Assembly (NCBI GenBank): GCA_024654105.1
Contig: JANLID010000339.1
Span: 1 to 6,809, forward strand
Direction: 5' to 3'
From: Gallionella sp.
GTDB taxonomy: Bacteria; Pseudomonadota; Gammaproteobacteria; Burkholderiales; Gallionellaceae
Length of the DNA: 6,809 nucleotides
Shown here: positions 6,712 through 6,809 of the stretch, in pieces
Layout: the number at the start of each line of letters is the position of its first letter
Position numbering within the stretch: the first letter of the stretch is position 1
Made by a program: the position numbers and the translations under genes
Notes under the pieces: model-generated
Databases searched by the model: none
What the model saw: the letters and a program-made list of their open reading frames with translations, nothing else
Told to the model about the DNA's origin: nothing

Positions 6712-6809
6712 CTAGCAGCCTGTCGGACTTAAAATTTCCGGAGCAACAAACCGTTGCACCGGCAAGCAATTGCACAAAAAATAGGCATATTTCGCTGTTT
6801 TTTACCAGA
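6712..6809. mobile_element. Possible insertion-sequence end running off the window
   Basis: From 6713 the sequence TAGCAGCCTGTCGGACTT resembles the terminal inverted repeat of transposons that end in CCGACAGGCTGCTAG, which I associate from memory with the IS1182 family. CTAG at 6712-6715 could be a target-site duplication. The rest, to 6809, is AT-richer and holds no gene I recognise. If this is right, the transposase would lie right of the window, or only a solo end remains. Confidence 0.3.

Overview
The window reads as a housekeeping segment of a Gram-negative, moderately GC-rich proteobacterium. The ArgF, ArgG, PpnP, YajQ, YajL, YceH and DjlA sequences and the synteny suggest a betaproteobacterium, possibly in the Nitrosomonadales/Gallionellaceae area. 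That placement comes from recalled protein flavour, not from a database comparison.

Layout. Bases 1-4602 are a plus-strand block: argF (ornithine carbamoyltransferase; the true start may lie left of the window), a perfect 44-bp REP-type palindrome that includes the argF stop codon, argG (argininosuccinate synthase), ppnP (broad-specificity nucleoside phosphorylase), a strong intergenic hairpin, yajQ (nucleotide-binding DUF520 protein), a secreted PAP2-type acid phosphatase, and a DJ-1/YajL-type deglycase or chaperone. Bases 4608-6398 are a minus-strand block, read right to left: djlA (membrane-anchored J-domain co-chaperone, TTG start), an inverted pair of another widespread REP-type repeat, a yceH/DUF480 protein, and a 68-residue membrane protein of unknown role. 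The two blocks converge with 5 nt between stop codons. Bases 6399-6809 hold no normal gene. They contain the likely djlA promoter, a start-less reading frame that looks like a small secreted cysteine-rich peptide, a hairpin, an 11-bp-phased direct repeat, and a sequence resembling an insertion-sequence end that runs off the window.

How the genes fit together. ArgF and ArgG are consecutive steps of arginine biosynthesis (ornithine to citrulline to argininosuccinate); argH is not in the window. PpnP follows argG after 13 nt and is probably co-transcribed, which would place nucleoside salvage beside an ATP-consuming ligase. YajQ, the PAP2 protein and YajL each have a strong Shine-Dalgarno of their own and look more like neighbours than a pathway. 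YajL and DjlA are both protein-quality-control factors but lie on opposite strands.

I found no complete, obviously new multi-gene system. The items most worth a second look are the REP pair at the argF stop and the unexplained 6.48-6.81 kb stretch.
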